Shown: positions 36,291-44,961 of the stretch, piece after piece
Layout of the letters: every line of letters begins with the position of its first letter
Numbering within the stretch: position 1 is the stretch's first letter
Source of the DNA: Halomonas saccharevitans
GTDB lineage: Bacteria > Pseudomonadota > Gammaproteobacteria > Pseudomonadales > Halomonadaceae
Assembly: GCF_900116405.1 (NCBI RefSeq)
Contig: NZ_FPAQ01000027.1
Span: forward strand, 1-54,456
Reading direction: 5' to 3'
DNA: 54,456 nucleotides
Position numbers and translations under genes: made by a program
Notes under the pieces: model-generated
Seen by the model: only the letters and a program-made list of their open reading frames with translations
The model's database searches: none
Told to the model about the DNA's origin: nothing

Positions 36291-37783
36291 TGAACGAATG
36301 GCTGCAAGCCAGCGCCCCGGCCTGGTGGGTGGCGGCGGCATTGGTGGGACTGCTGGCGGTGACCACCGCCCTGGCACTCGGCTGGCGGCGCCGCCTGGCG
36401 GCCGCCGAGACGCGGCTCGCCGCCGGTGAGCAGGCGCGCTCCGATCGCGAGGCCGGCTTGCGACGCCTGGAGCAGGAGCTTACCCAGAGCGACGCCCAGC
36501 TGGATGCCAGCCGTGAGCGCCTGGCGGCTCTGGAGGCCGAGCTATCGGGAACGCGCAACCGGCTCGCCGAGCAGCGCGAGAGGGCCGCTCGGCTGGAGAC
36601 CGAGCGTGAGCAGATGGCGCTGCGCCACCGCGAGCAGCTGGCCCTGCTCGAGGAGGCGCGAGAGCGGCTCAAGGAGGAGTTTCGCCAGCTGGCCGGGCGC
36701 ATCTTCGAGGAGCGTCAACAGGCCTTCTCGGCGCAGAGTCGCGACGGCCTCGAGGCGACGCTCAAGCCCTTCCGCGAGCAGGTCGACCAGTTTCGCCGCC
36801 GGGTCGAGGAGCTCCACGGCCAGCAGAGTCGCGATAGCGGCTCGCTCAAGGCGCAGCTCGAGCAGCTGGCCGGGCTCAACGCCCGCCTCGGCGAGGAAGC
36901 CGCGGGGCTCGCGCGGGCTCTCAAGGGCGACCAGAAGGCCCAGGGAAACTGGGGTGAGCTGATGCTCGAGACCCTGCTCGAGCGCAGCGGCCTGCGCCGG
37001 GACATCGAGTACCGTCGCGAGGTCTCGCTGCAGGGCGAACAGGGGCGCCAGCGCCCCGACGCGATCATCTACCTGCCCGACGACCGCCACCTGATCGTCG
37101 ATGCCAAGGTGTCGCTGGTCGCCTGGACCCGGGTGGTCAACGCCGATCAGGAGGCCGAGCGCGAGGCGGCCATGAAGGCGCACCTGCAGTCGCTGCGCAG
37201 CCACGTGGCCGGCCTCGCCGGCAAGGACTACCCGGCTCTGCCGGGGCTCAATTCGCCGGATTTCGTGTTCCTCTTCGTGCCGGTGGAGCCGGCCTTCGCC
37301 GCGGCCTTCGAGCGCGACCCCTCACTCTTCCAGGAGGCCTTCGATCGCCAGGTGGTGGTGGTCACCCCGACCACCCTGCTGGCGAGCCTGCGCACCGTGG
37401 CGGGCCTGTGGAGCCTGGAGCGCCAGAACGAGAACGCGCGCCTGATCGGCGAGCGGGCCGAGAAGCTGCTGGCCAAGTTCGGCGGCTTCGTCGAGAGCCT
37501 CGAGGAGGTGGGGCGCCACCTGGAGCGGGCAAGCGATAGTCAGCGCCGGGCCATGGGTCGGCTTGCCAGCGGCCAGGGCAGCCTGGTGGCTCAGGCCACC
37601 GAGCTGCAGCGCCTGGGCGTGCGCATGAAGAAGCCGCTGCCCGCGGAGCTGGTGCGCGCCGCCGACGGCGACGAGCCGGAGGAGAGAGGCGAGGCGGATG
37701 AAAGCGCTGAGGAAGGGCCTGAGGAGAGAGCTGAGAAAGACGAGAGGGGCCCGGGCGACCGGTCGTCGCCGGAACGCGCCTGA
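36290..37783 (+). CDS. rmuC: DNA recombination protein RmuC
   Basis: A 497-residue protein with an N-terminal membrane anchor (about 12-32), a long coiled coil (about 35-215, rich in Glu, Arg, Leu and Gln) and the conserved RmuC nuclease-like core. The core includes QGNWGELMLETLLERSGL near residue 220, RPDAIIYLPDDRHLIVDAK near 257 and FLFVPVEPAFAAAF near 325. The core resembles PD-(D/E)XK nucleases. RmuC limits certain inversions and rearrangements in E. coli. The last 45 residues are very acidic and low in complexity. The start overlaps the pepD stop. Confidence 0.93.
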   Translation: MNEWLQASAPAWWVAAALVGLLAVTTALALGWRRRLAAAETRLAAGEQARSDREAGLRRLEQELTQSDAQLDASRERLAALEAELSGTRNRLAEQRERAARLETEREQMALRHREQLALLEEARERLKEEFRQLAGRIFEERQQAFSAQSRDGLEATLKPFREQVDQFRRRVEELHGQQSRDSGSLKAQLEQLAGLNARLGEEAAGLARALKGDQKAQGNWGELMLETLLERSGLRRDIEYRREVSLQGEQGRQRPDAIIYLPDDRHLIVDAKVSLVAWTRVVNADQEAEREAAMKAHLQSLRSHVAGLAGKDYPALPGLNSPDFVFLFVPVEPAFAAAFERDPSLFQEAFDRQVVVVTPTTLLASLRTVAGLWSLERQNENARLIGERAEKLLAKFGGFVESLEEVGRHLERASDSQRRAMGRLASGQGSLVAQATELQRLGVRMKKPLPAELVRAADGDEPEERGEADESAEEGPEERAEKDERGPGDRSSPERA

Positions 37784-37812
37784 GCCGGAAGGCATCGACC
37801 CCACCACGCAAC

Positions 37813-37834
37813 GACGCCGCCCGAGGGCGGCGTC
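37813..37834. terminator. Hairpin between rmuC and dps
   Basis: The inverted repeat GACGCCGCCC / GGGCGGCGTC lies 29 bases after the rmuC stop, in the interval between two convergent genes. It has no strong T run. Confidence 0.5.
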
Positions 37835-37839
37835 ATTCC

Positions 37840-37887
37840 CATGCGGGCTCGTTCTCATGCGGGCTCGCTCTCGTGCGGGCTCACGGG
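37840..37887. repeat. Three tandem 16-bp repeats between rmuC and dps
   Basis: CATGCGGGCTCGTTCT, CATGCGGGCTCGCTCT and CGTGCGGGCTCACGGG follow one another without gaps just downstream of the dps stop codon. The core GTGCGGGCTC/ATGCGGGCTC is conserved while the last bases drift, which suggests recent local expansion. Confidence 0.75.
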
Positions 37888-37893
37888 GGACGT

Positions 37894-38367
37894 TCAGCCG
37901 AGATAGGCGCCCAGCATCCACACGGTCTTTTCCTGCTCGCGGATGTAGTCGCCGGCCTGGGCGGCGGTACCCTCGTCATCGGCGTCGGAGGCCAGCGAGA
38001 GCAGCTCGCGCTGCAGCTCGATCAGGGTCTGGTAACCCTGAAGCACGCCGCGCACGCAGGCCTCGCCGTCGTGGACGTTCTTGTCCTCTTCGATCCGGGC
38101 GATCTTCACGTAGTCGCTGTAGGCGTGCACCGGAGTGTGACCCAGGGTCAGGATGCGCTCGGCGACTTCGTCGACCTTGGTCAGCAGGTCGGTGTAGAAC
38201 TCCTCGAACTTCTCGTGGAGCTGGAAGAACTGCCGACCCTTCACGTTCCAGTGATAGCCGCGCACGTTCATGTAGAAGATCTGGTAGTTGGCCAGCAGCT
38301 CGTTGAGCTTCTCGGCGAGCTGGCTGGCGCTGGCCTCGTGCAGGCCGATGGTGTTGGTGTCGCTCAT
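37894..38367 (-). CDS. dps: Dps-family DNA-protection / miniferritin protein
   Basis: A 157-residue ferritin-like protein that forms a dodecamer, oxidises and stores iron, and protects DNA in stress. The ferroxidase-site signature is present as FYMNVRGYHWNVKG near residue 32, with FFQLHEKFEEFYTDLLTKVDE (split at residue 60; His and the acidic residues intact) following. The short N-terminal tail has few lysines, so DNA binding may be weak. AAGGAGGCATTGC precedes the ATG, a very strong ribosome-binding site consistent with high expression. Confidence 0.95.
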   Translation of the reverse strand: MSDTNTIGLHEASASQLAEKLNELLANYQIFYMNVRGYHWNVKGRQFFQLHEKFEEFYTDLLTKVDEVAERILTLGHTPVHAYSDYVKIARIEEDKNVHDGEACVRGVLQGYQTLIELQRELLSLASDADDEGTAAQAGDYIREQEKTVWMLGAYLG

Positions 38368-38586
38368 GCAATGCCTCCTTGATCGCTTTGTGAACAGGTT
38401 ACGGTAGCTCGGTGGTCACGGGTAAGCCCGTTATCTTCATGGCCACCATAGCCGATGACCATGACCTGCGGGCGCCGGGGGTGTGATTCAAGGTCTTGCG
38501 CCGCACGCGGCCAACAGACCCCTGCGCGTATCGTGGCCACCGTCATCCGGACTAGACTGAAATTACCCGTTTCTGGAGACGACACC

Positions 38587-39123
38587 ATGCGCACATGGCT
38601 GCTGTGGCTGCTGCCGGGCGTGCTGGCCGGATGCCAGATGACGCCGACGACTCTGCCGGAGGCCGAGCCCGCCCCCTCCGCCGAGTGCCGATGGCCCGCG
38701 GGGCCCGGCGATGACCTGGACCGCGTGATCACGGCCCTGGAGGCGGAGGGCTTCGTGGTGCGCCACACCGACGCCTCGCTGGGGCTGGTCAGCGCCGACC
38801 GGGCCCGCACCACCATCTACCACGACAACGGCATCGAGCGCCTGCCGCGCATCGGCGGCTTCGTGCGCGGCGGCAGCGGCGGCCACATTGGTACGGGCGT
38901 GGTGCTCGGCTTCGGCGGCGGCGCCGGGCCGGGCATCGACGAGGCCACCCGCGCCGAGCGGGTCTCGGTGGTGGTCGATGGGCGAGCGCTGCGGGTGAGC
39001 CGCGACATTCGCCTGATCGACTGGCGAGGCGACCTGCGCGAATCGCGCAGCGCCAGCGACGCCGACTTCTGCCGCGATCTGCGTCGCGCCATCCGGGCCG
39101 TGCCGGCCGGGGAGGCGTCATGA
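38587..39123 (+). CDS. Hypothetical lipoprotein, first of a related pair
   Basis: A 178-residue protein with signal peptide and lipobox VLAGC (Cys16). The mature part contains ALEAEGFVVRHTDASLGLVS, a segment resembling one in the next gene, and then a glycine-rich hydrophobic stretch (GGFVRGGSGGHIGTGVVLGF) that could contact or span a membrane. I recognise no named domain. GGAGACGACACC precedes the ATG at 38587. The stop overlaps the start of the next lipoprotein gene (ATGA). Confidence 0.78.
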   Translation: MRTWLLWLLPGVLAGCQMTPTTLPEAEPAPSAECRWPAGPGDDLDRVITALEAEGFVVRHTDASLGLVSADRARTTIYHDNGIERLPRIGGFVRGGSGGHIGTGVVLGFGGGAGPGIDEATRAERVSVVVDGRALRVSRDIRLIDWRGDLRESRSASDADFCRDLRRAIRAVPAGEAS

Positions 39124-39479
39124 CGCGCACGCTGCTGATCCTGCTGCTGGCTACGTGGCTCGCCGGCTGTGCCGCGCCGCCTGCCAGCGCACCGCGCGAG
39201 CTGCGCCTGGCGGCAACGCCCGAGACCACCCTTCGCGAGGCCATGCAGCTGCTGACGGCGCGCGGCTACGTGATTCGCCATGCCGACGACGACCTGGGGC
39301 GGCTGGACGCCGCCCTGGCTCGAATGCCGGGCTACGGCGTCTCGCTGCGCGTCTTCGCAGGCGCCGAGGGCGGCAGCCGGGTCGAGGCCATCGCCACCCG
39401 GGGCGGCCGGGCGCTGCCACCCGGCCTGCTGGACCCTTTTCTCACCGACCTGCAGGCGCGGCTGGGACTACTCCCCTGA
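39120..39479 (+). CDS. Hypothetical lipoprotein, second of a related pair
   Basis: A 119-residue protein with lipobox WLAGC (Cys17). Residues about 37-60 (REAMQLLTARGYVIRHADDD) parallel the first lipoprotein, suggesting the two share a small alpha/beta domain and arose by duplication. It is translationally coupled to the first gene, so the two probably act together in the envelope. No function is known to me. Confidence 0.78.
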   Translation: MTRTLLILLLATWLAGCAAPPASAPRELRLAATPETTLREAMQLLTARGYVIRHADDDLGRLDAALARMPGYGVSLRVFAGAEGGSRVEAIATRGGRALPPGLLDPFLTDLQARLGLLP

Positions 39480-39502
39480 GATCGGCCGGAGTTCGACGCC
39501 CC

Positions 39503-39970
39503 TCAGTCTGGATCGCCAGCGCCCTGGTGGTCAGTCCACCGATGGCCGGAGCCCAGGTCCAGCCGCTCGAGCTCGGCGAGGATGCGGGCGCGCATGGCGG
39601 CCAGGGCGTCCGGATCGTAGGGTTCGGCCCGGCCGTGGCCCCACACCGGCGCCGGCCAGGCGGCGTCCTCGCGGCGTCGTACTACGGCGTGCACGTGCAG
39701 CTGGGCAACCACGTTGCCGAGGCTGGCGATATTGAGCTTGTCGCCCGCGAGGGCCTCGAGCAGGGCCCGGCCGATCGTCGTGGCTTCTCGCCACAGTTGT
39801 CGCTGGTCGGCCTCGTCGAGTTCGAAGACCTCGCTGACCGCGTGGCGGCGCGGTACCAGCACCAGCCAGGGGAAGCGAGCATCGTCCATCAGGCGCAGCT
39901 GGCATAGCGGCAGCTCGGTGATCGGGTAGGTATCCGCCACCAGGCGGGCATCGGGTTCGAAATCCGGCAT
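39503..39970 (-). CDS. HIT-family protein
   Basis: A 155-residue protein of the histidine-triad superfamily of nucleotide hydrolases and transferases. The active-site segment reads NVVAQLHVHAVVRRR near residue 95, which keeps two of the three histidines, with Gln-Leu in place of the first. LPWLVLVPRR-like and WPAPVWG segments fit a proteobacterial subgroup that shares this variant. The start MPDFEPDARL at 39970 has AAGGAGACGCGCG upstream; a longer in-frame start exists but lacks this site. It converges on the lipoprotein pair. Confidence 0.87.
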   Translation of the reverse strand: MPDFEPDARLVADTYPITELPLCQLRLMDDARFPWLVLVPRRHAVSEVFELDEADQRQLWREATTIGRALLEALAGDKLNIASLGNVVAQLHVHAVVRRREDAAWPAPVWGHGRAEPYDPDALAAMRARILAELERLDLGSGHRWTDHQGAGDPD

Positions 39971-40102
39971 CGCGCGTCTCCTTTCGCGAGGGCATCCCTC
40001 TTCGCCCCATGATGGCACAGCGGCGCTGTGCGGTCAGATTCCCCCGGCCGGACGGGGCCGGTATGCTGGTCGGCCTTCGACTCGCTACGCACGGACGCCA
40101 TC

Positions 40103-40849
40103 ATGACGCTGCTCGAGGCCCTCGCCCTGCTGACCATCGGCACCCTGGCCGGTTTCATCAACGTGCTCGCCGCCGGGGGCTCGATGCTCACGCTGCCGCT
40201 GCTGATGTTCCTGGGGCTACCGCCCCAGGCGGCCAACGGCACCAACCGGGTGTCGGTGGCCCTGCAGAGCGTCTCGGCGGTGACCAGCTTCCTGCGCGCG
40301 GGCGCCTCCCACCTGGGGCTCTCCCTGCGACTGTCGGTGCCGGCGGTCGCCGGCTCGCTGGCCGGTGCCTGGCTGGCCCTGCAGACCGACGACGCCCTGT
40401 TCGAGGCGATCCTGATCGCGGTGATGGCGGGCTCGGCGGTGCTGATGCTGCTGCCTCAGCCGCGGGTGGAGACTCGGCCCCTCACCGCCGAGCGTCTCAC
40501 CCCCGCCGTCTATCTGGCGATGTTCGCCATCGGCCTCTACGGAGGCTTCATCCAGATCGGGGTGGGGATCCTCTTCATCGTGGTGCTCTACCGCATGCTG
40601 AAGATCGACCTGGCCCAGGTGAACGTCTTCAAGGTGCTGATTGTGCTGGTCTATACATTGCCGGCCCTGGCGATCTTCCTGATCAACGATCAGGTGCGCT
40701 GGGGCTACGGCCTGACGCTGGCGGCGGGCAGCATGCTGGGCGCCTGGCTGGCGGTGAAGGTCAACATGAGCGCGCGCGGGGCCCTTGTCGTCAAGTGGCT
40801 GACCCTCGCGGTCATCGCGGCGATCATCCTGCGGCTGCTGCTGGGGTAG
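40103..40849 (+). CDS. TauE/SafE-family membrane permease
   Basis: A 248-residue inner-membrane protein with about eight hydrophobic segments in two repeated halves. GFINVLAAGGSMLTLPLLMFLG at the start (residues about 14-35) and GLYGGFIQIGVGILFIVV near 150 are the paired signature motifs of the TauE/SafE (DUF81) family, proposed to export sulfite, sulfoacetate or other small anions. The substrate here is unknown. The hydrophobic N terminus begins at the ATG at 40103. Confidence 0.9.
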   Translation: MTLLEALALLTIGTLAGFINVLAAGGSMLTLPLLMFLGLPPQAANGTNRVSVALQSVSAVTSFLRAGASHLGLSLRLSVPAVAGSLAGAWLALQTDDALFEAILIAVMAGSAVLMLLPQPRVETRPLTAERLTPAVYLAMFAIGLYGGFIQIGVGILFIVVLYRMLKIDLAQVNVFKVLIVLVYTLPALAIFLINDQVRWGYGLTLAAGSMLGAWLAVKVNMSARGALVVKWLTLAVIAAIILRLLLG

Positions 40850-40933
40850 GCGGTCGGCGGCGACGGTGGTCGCGTGCTAGCTTGAAGGGGCATCAGTACG
40901 TCACTGCAAATTCGAGAGACCGAGGAGGCAATC

Positions 40934-41065
40934 ATGAAACGGACAATCGCACTGGTACTCGTCGCGCTGTTCACTGCGTCGCTGCTCGGTGGCTGCAACA
41001 CCATCCGCGGCGCCGGCCAGGATATCGAGGAGGGCGGCGAGGCCATCCAGGAATCCAGCTACTGA
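40934..41065 (+). CDS. Entericidin A/B-like small lipoprotein
   Basis: A 43-residue lipoprotein. It opens MKRTIALVLVALFTASLL and continues to lipobox LGGC (Cys21). The mature peptide NTIRGAGQDIEEGGEAIQES is the entericidin pattern (N-T-x-x-G-x-G-x-D-I). In enterics entericidins act in a stationary-phase toxin/antidote pair, but single copies are common elsewhere and their role is unclear. GAGGAGGCAATC precedes the ATG, which supports translation of this very short gene. Confidence 0.85.
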   Translation: MKRTIALVLVALFTASLLGGCNTIRGAGQDIEEGGEAIQESSY

Positions 41066-41111
41066 ATCAGCGGACGGGACCGCCACCTGCCGGAATGGCG
41101 ACCGATCGTTT

Positions 41112-41147
41112 CGGGCCCTTCATCATGGACGGGCCCTTCATCATGGA
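41112..41147 (+). repeat. Perfect 18-bp tandem duplication
   Basis: CGGGCCCTTCATCATGGA occurs twice back to back (41112-41129 and 41130-41147), just upstream of the I78-like lipoprotein gene. Each copy contains an ATG in frame with that gene. Confidence 0.85.
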
Positions 41148-41163
41148 AGAAGAGGAGAAGACC

Positions 41164-41484
41164 ATGCCCCTCAAGGCGCTAGCGCCGTTTTTCGTCGGCC
41201 TGCTGCTGGCCGGCTGTACCGGCGGATCGACCACTCCCGACCCGGCACCCGCGCCGCCTCCGCCCGGCGTGGCCGCCGGTGACGCCTGCGACGCCGAAGC
41301 GCTTCAGGACCGCGTCGGGCAGCGCTTCACCGCCACGCTCGGCCAGACGCTGCAGGCCAAGAGCGGTGCCACTACCCTGAGGGTGCTGCGCCCCGGTACG
41401 GCCGCCACCCTCGACTATCGCCAGGATCGCCTCAACGTGCGCCTGGACGAGCGCGATCTGATCGCCGCCATCGACTGCGGCTGA
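41164..41484 (+). CDS. I78-type peptidase-inhibitor-like lipoprotein
   Basis: A 106-residue protein with signal peptide and lipobox LLAGC (Cys18), a proline-rich linker, and a domain ending LRPGTAATLDYRQDRLNV followed by IAAIDCG. This is the pattern of the inhibitor I78 family, related to potato-inhibitor-I-type proteins that block serine proteases. The two cysteines in the domain (DACDAEAL and the C-terminal one) may form a disulfide. I chose the ATG at 41164 because AGAGGAGAAGACC precedes it and the signal peptide starts there; upstream in-frame ATGs lie in the 18-bp repeats. Confidence 0.84.
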   Translation: MPLKALAPFFVGLLLAGCTGGSTTPDPAPAPPPPGVAAGDACDAEALQDRVGQRFTATLGQTLQAKSGATTLRVLRPGTAATLDYRQDRLNVRLDERDLIAAIDCG

Positions 41485-41501
41485 GCGACGCCCTTGCCGT
41501 T

Positions 41502-42005
41502 TTAGAGTTCGCCGTGCTCCTCCTGGGTGCGGCGCTCCTCCTCCTCGGCCTGTTTGCGCAGCTTCTTGCGCAGGGCGGCCTTCTCGAAGCGCAGCTTCTG
41601 CAGCGAGGTATCCAGCCGTAGCGGCGGCACCCGCGCCGGCTTGCCGTGGTCGTCCACGGCGACCATGGTCAGATAGCAGCTGTTGGTGTGGCGGATCATC
41701 TTGTGGCGGATGTCCTCGGCGACCACCTTGATGCCGACCTCCATGGAGGAGCGGCCCACGTGGTTGACGCAGGCCAGGAAGGTGACCAGCTCGCCGACGT
41801 GGATCGGCTGCTTGAACAGCACCTGATCGACGGAGAGCGTCACCACGTAGTGGCCGGCGTAGCGGCTGGCACAGGCGTAGGCCACCTCGTCGAGCTTCTT
41901 CAAGATGGCGCCGCCGTGCACCTTGCCGCTGAAGTTGGCCATGTCCGGCGTCATCAGCACGGTCATCGAGAGTTCGTGCTGGCCGGGGAGGGTCTGGTCG
42001 TCCAT
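41502..42005 (-). CDS. Acyl-CoA thioesterase (hotdog fold)
   Basis: A 167-residue hotdog-fold thioesterase of the YciA/BACH type that hydrolyses acyl-CoA to free acid and CoA in the cytoplasm. The catalytic region MANFSGKVHGGAILKKLDEV, near residue 20, and VDQVLFKQPIHVGELV near 58 are typical. The C-terminal 40 residues are rich in Lys, Arg and Glu and likely helical. It lies downstream of the AtoE gene on the same strand, with a hairpin between; both fit short-chain fatty acid metabolism. Confidence 0.92.
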   Translation of the reverse strand: MDDQTLPGQHELSMTVLMTPDMANFSGKVHGGAILKKLDEVAYACASRYAGHYVVTLSVDQVLFKQPIHVGELVTFLACVNHVGRSSMEVGIKVVAEDIRHKMIRHTNSCYLTMVAVDDHGKPARVPPLRLDTSLQKLRFEKAALRKKLRKQAEEEERRTQEEHGEL

Positions 42006-42049
42006 CTAAGGGGTCTCGTCAGGTTGGGTCACGCGGTTTGTTCAAGCAT

Positions 42050-42085
42050 AACGCCTCGCCCCCGGAAGAGGGAGCGAGGCGTTTT
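42050..42085. terminator. Hairpin between the AtoE and thioesterase genes
   Basis: The 10-bp arms AACGCCTCGC / GCGAGGCGTT enclose a 14-base loop 27 bases downstream of the AtoE stop. The T run is better on the plus strand. Confidence 0.65.
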
Positions 42086-42111
42086 CGGATCACGCTAGGC
42101 GCGACGCCGGT

Positions 42112-43422
42112 TCAGAACCAGGTCAGGCCGATGGCGATGATGATGCCGGTGATCAGCAGCTGGATCAGGCAGAAGCCCATGATGTCCTTGGCCTTGAGGC
42201 CGGCGATGCCGAGCACCGGCAGCGCCCAGAAGGGCTGCAGCAGGTTGGTCCAGGCGTCGCCCCAGGCCACGGCCATGGCCACCCGGGGGATATCCACGCC
42301 CAGGGCCTGGGCGGCCGGCAGCATCACCGGGGCCTGCACGGCCCACTGGCCGCCGCCGGAGGGCACGAAGATGTTGACGATGCCGGCGCTGATGAAGGAC
42401 CAGAAGGGCAGCGTTGTCTCGGTGGCAAGCGAGATCAGCGCCCCGGAGAGGGTCTCGGCGAGCCCGGACTGCACCATGATCGCCATGATGCCGGCGTAGA
42501 AGGGGAACTGGATGACGATGCCGGCACCGCCCTTGATCGCCTCGTGCAGGCTGTTGAGCAGGCTCTGGGGCGTGCGATGGAGCACGATGGCCAGGAACAG
42601 GAACAGGAAGTTCACCACGTTCAGGTTGAGGCCGCCGCCGCGCAGCACGAAGTGGTCGAACAGGAACAGCAGGCCGGGGATGCCGACCAGCCAGGCGAGC
42701 GTGGTGCTATTCTCGAGGCGCTCCGCCGGCCGGGTGAGGCGCGGCCGCTTCGTCTCGGTCTCGCCGAGCAGCTTGGGGTCGATGTAGACGCTGTCCTTCT
42801 CGTCCGGGAGCATCATGCGGTTGACCAGCGGTACCGCCACGAACAGGCAGAGCACGATGGCGATGTTGAACAGCGAGAAGATGGTCTCGCCGGTGCCGAT
42901 CACGCCGATCTGCTCGGCGGTGAAGTGCCCCTCGGTGGCGACGGTCAGCGGGATCGAGCCGGCGAGCCCGCCGTGCCAGACGACGAAGCCGGAGTAGGCG
43001 CTGGCCACCAGCAGGCGATAGTCCACCCTGATCTGGCGGGCCAGCTCCTTGGCGAAGAGTGCGCCGACGACCAGGCCGAAGCCCCAGTTGATCCAGCTGG
43101 CGGCCAGCGAGACCAGGGTCACCAGCAGGATGGCGGCGCCGGCGTTGTTGGCCAGGCCGGCCAGTTTCTGCAGCAGGCGGCTGACGGGGGGCGAGCTTGC
43201 CAGCATGAAGCCGGTGACCAGCACCAGCAGCATCTGCATCGAGAAGGTCAGCAGGTTCCAGAAGCCGTCGCCCCAGAAGCGCAGCACGGCCAGCGGGGTC
43301 TGGCGCTCCACGGCGATGGCCGCAGCGGCGGCGATGACCGTCAGCAGCAGCACGAAGATGTAAGGGTCGGGCAGGTACCTTTCGACCAGCTTGACGGCCG
43401 GCCGCGATAGAGCCTTGAGCAT
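42112..43422 (-). CDS. atoE: Short-chain fatty acid transporter, AtoE family
   Basis: A 436-residue inner-membrane protein with ten or more hydrophobic segments. LPDPYIFVLLLTVIA near the N terminus, SWINWGFGLVVGALFAKELAR near residue 108 and IFVPSGGGQWAVQAPVMLPAA near 350 are the pattern of AtoE-type short-chain fatty acid carriers, which take up butyrate or acetoacetate. The ribosome-binding site is weak (GGGAACTCCC). The neighbouring acyl-CoA thioesterase suggests a shared role in short-chain acyl metabolism. Confidence 0.9.
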   Translation of the reverse strand: MLKALSRPAVKLVERYLPDPYIFVLLLTVIAAAAAIAVERQTPLAVLRFWGDGFWNLLTFSMQMLLVLVTGFMLASSPPVSRLLQKLAGLANNAGAAILLVTLVSLAASWINWGFGLVVGALFAKELARQIRVDYRLLVASAYSGFVVWHGGLAGSIPLTVATEGHFTAEQIGVIGTGETIFSLFNIAIVLCLFVAVPLVNRMMLPDEKDSVYIDPKLLGETETKRPRLTRPAERLENSTTLAWLVGIPGLLFLFDHFVLRGGGLNLNVVNFLFLFLAIVLHRTPQSLLNSLHEAIKGGAGIVIQFPFYAGIMAIMVQSGLAETLSGALISLATETTLPFWSFISAGIVNIFVPSGGGQWAVQAPVMLPAAQALGVDIPRVAMAVAWGDAWTNLLQPFWALPVLGIAGLKAKDIMGFCLIQLLITGIIIAIGLTWF

Positions 43423-43492
43423 GGGAGTTCCCTTGTTCTGTTGTCTTGTATGGCGTGCCCGACAGAAAGTAGCGCAATCTCAGCGGCTTGTG

Positions 43493-44863
43493 CTACCCGG
43501 GGCGGGGCGCGTCGTCAACGCGGGCGGCCGCCACGTCGTGGCGCCAGCGGGTGCGGCGGTGGTGCCGGTAGTAGGCCGCGAGCACCCCCGAGCGCACCAG
43601 CGCGAAGGCCAGGAAGGAGAGCCACAGGCCGTGGTTGCCCAGCCCCTGGGTGAGCCACCAGAGCGGCAGGTAGACGGCGAGGCCGGCATAGATGCTGTTG
43701 CGCATCTCGCGGATCGCCGTCGCGCCGATGAAGACGCCGTCCAGCAGGTAGCTCCACACCGCGATCAGCGGCATGACGACCATCCAGGGCAGGTAGGCGC
43801 CAGCCGTCTCGCGCACCTCCGGTAGGCCGGTGAGCATCGCGATCAACCCCTCGCCGCCCAGGGCGAAGGCCAGCGAAGCCGCGCCAGCGGTGAGCAGCGA
43901 GAAGCGCGCGGCGCTCGTTACGACGTCGCCGAACTCGTCGAAGCGTCGGCGCCCCACGGCGCGGCCGGCCAGCGCCTCGGCGGCATGGGCGAAGCCGTCC
44001 AGGGCGTAGCTGGTCAGCATGATGAACTGCAGCAGCACGGCATTGGCGGCCAGCACGGTATCGCCCTGGGCGGCGCCGCGGGAGGTGAAGAAGGCCATGG
44101 CGAATAGCAGCCCCAGGGTGCGCACGAAGAGGTTGGCGTTGACCGAGAAGAGCTCCGCGTAGGCGGCAAGCCTCAGGATCTGGCTGCGCAGGAAGCGCCC
44201 CGAGAGCCACCGGAGCTGGCGCGAGACCAGCCACAGGCCGAAGGCCAGCGCCGTGTAGTCGGCGATCACCGTGGCCCAGGCCACGCCGTCGCTGGTCATG
44301 CCCAGCCCCACCACGAACAGCAGATCCAGGGCGATGTTGACGCCGTTGGTCAGCACCAGGATGGCCAGCGTGACCCGCGAATTCTGCTGGCCGAGGAACC
44401 AGCCGAGGATGGCGTAGTTGGCCAGCACCGCCGGCGCCGAGAGCAGGCGGATGCGGGCATACTCCGCGGCGAGTTCGGTGGCCACCTCGCTGCCGTCGAG
44501 CAGCCACAGCCCGAATCGCACGAGCGGCTCACCGGCGACGATCAGTCCCAGGCCGATCGCCGCGGCGAGCAGCAGCGACTGGCCGAGCAGGTTGCGCACC
44601 TCGCCATCGGCCTCGCGTCCCACCGCCTGGGAGGTGAGGCCGGTGGTGCCCATGCGCAGGAAGCCGAAGCCCCAGTAGAGGAAGCTGAACAGCGTGGCGC
44701 CGAGGGTCACCCCGGCGAGATAGCGCGAGTCGGGCAGGTGGCCGACCACGGCGGTATCGACCAGCCCGAGCAGCGGCACGGTGATGTTGGAGAGGATGAT
44801 CGGCCAGGCCAGCGCCCAGATACGCTGAGGGGCGCGCGCGGCGGCGGGAGAAGATGAAGTCAC
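43493..44863 (-). CDS. MATE-family efflux transporter (DinF-like)
   Basis: A 456-residue inner-membrane protein with about twelve membrane segments. The N-terminal WALAWPIILSNITVPLLGLVDTAVVGH (residues about 17-43) and the FGFLRMGTTGLTSQAVG segment near 68 place it in the DinF branch of the MATE superfamily, which exports drugs or other cations with Na+ or H+. Translation starts at GTG (44863). The gene is 70 bp upstream of atoE on the same strand. The hairpin at 44962-44989 separates it from the molybdoenzyme operon. Confidence 0.9.
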   Translation of the reverse strand: MTSSSPAAARAPQRIWALAWPIILSNITVPLLGLVDTAVVGHLPDSRYLAGVTLGATLFSFLYWGFGFLRMGTTGLTSQAVGREADGEVRNLLGQSLLLAAAIGLGLIVAGEPLVRFGLWLLDGSEVATELAAEYARIRLLSAPAVLANYAILGWFLGQQNSRVTLAILVLTNGVNIALDLLFVVGLGMTSDGVAWATVIADYTALAFGLWLVSRQLRWLSGRFLRSQILRLAAYAELFSVNANLFVRTLGLLFAMAFFTSRGAAQGDTVLAANAVLLQFIMLTSYALDGFAHAAEALAGRAVGRRRFDEFGDVVTSAARFSLLTAGAASLAFALGGEGLIAMLTGLPEVRETAGAYLPWMVVMPLIAVWSYLLDGVFIGATAIREMRNSIYAGLAVYLPLWWLTQGLGNHGLWLSFLAFALVRSGVLAAYYRHHRRTRWRHDVAAARVDDAPRPG

Positions 44864-44961
44864 GATGGCTCCGGTCGAGACGCGAAGGCGGCAGGATGGG
44901 CGGAGTCGTGAAAAGGTGCAACCAAGGGCGGCGCGAGGTCGTGTGCGCTGTCCATCACGGT

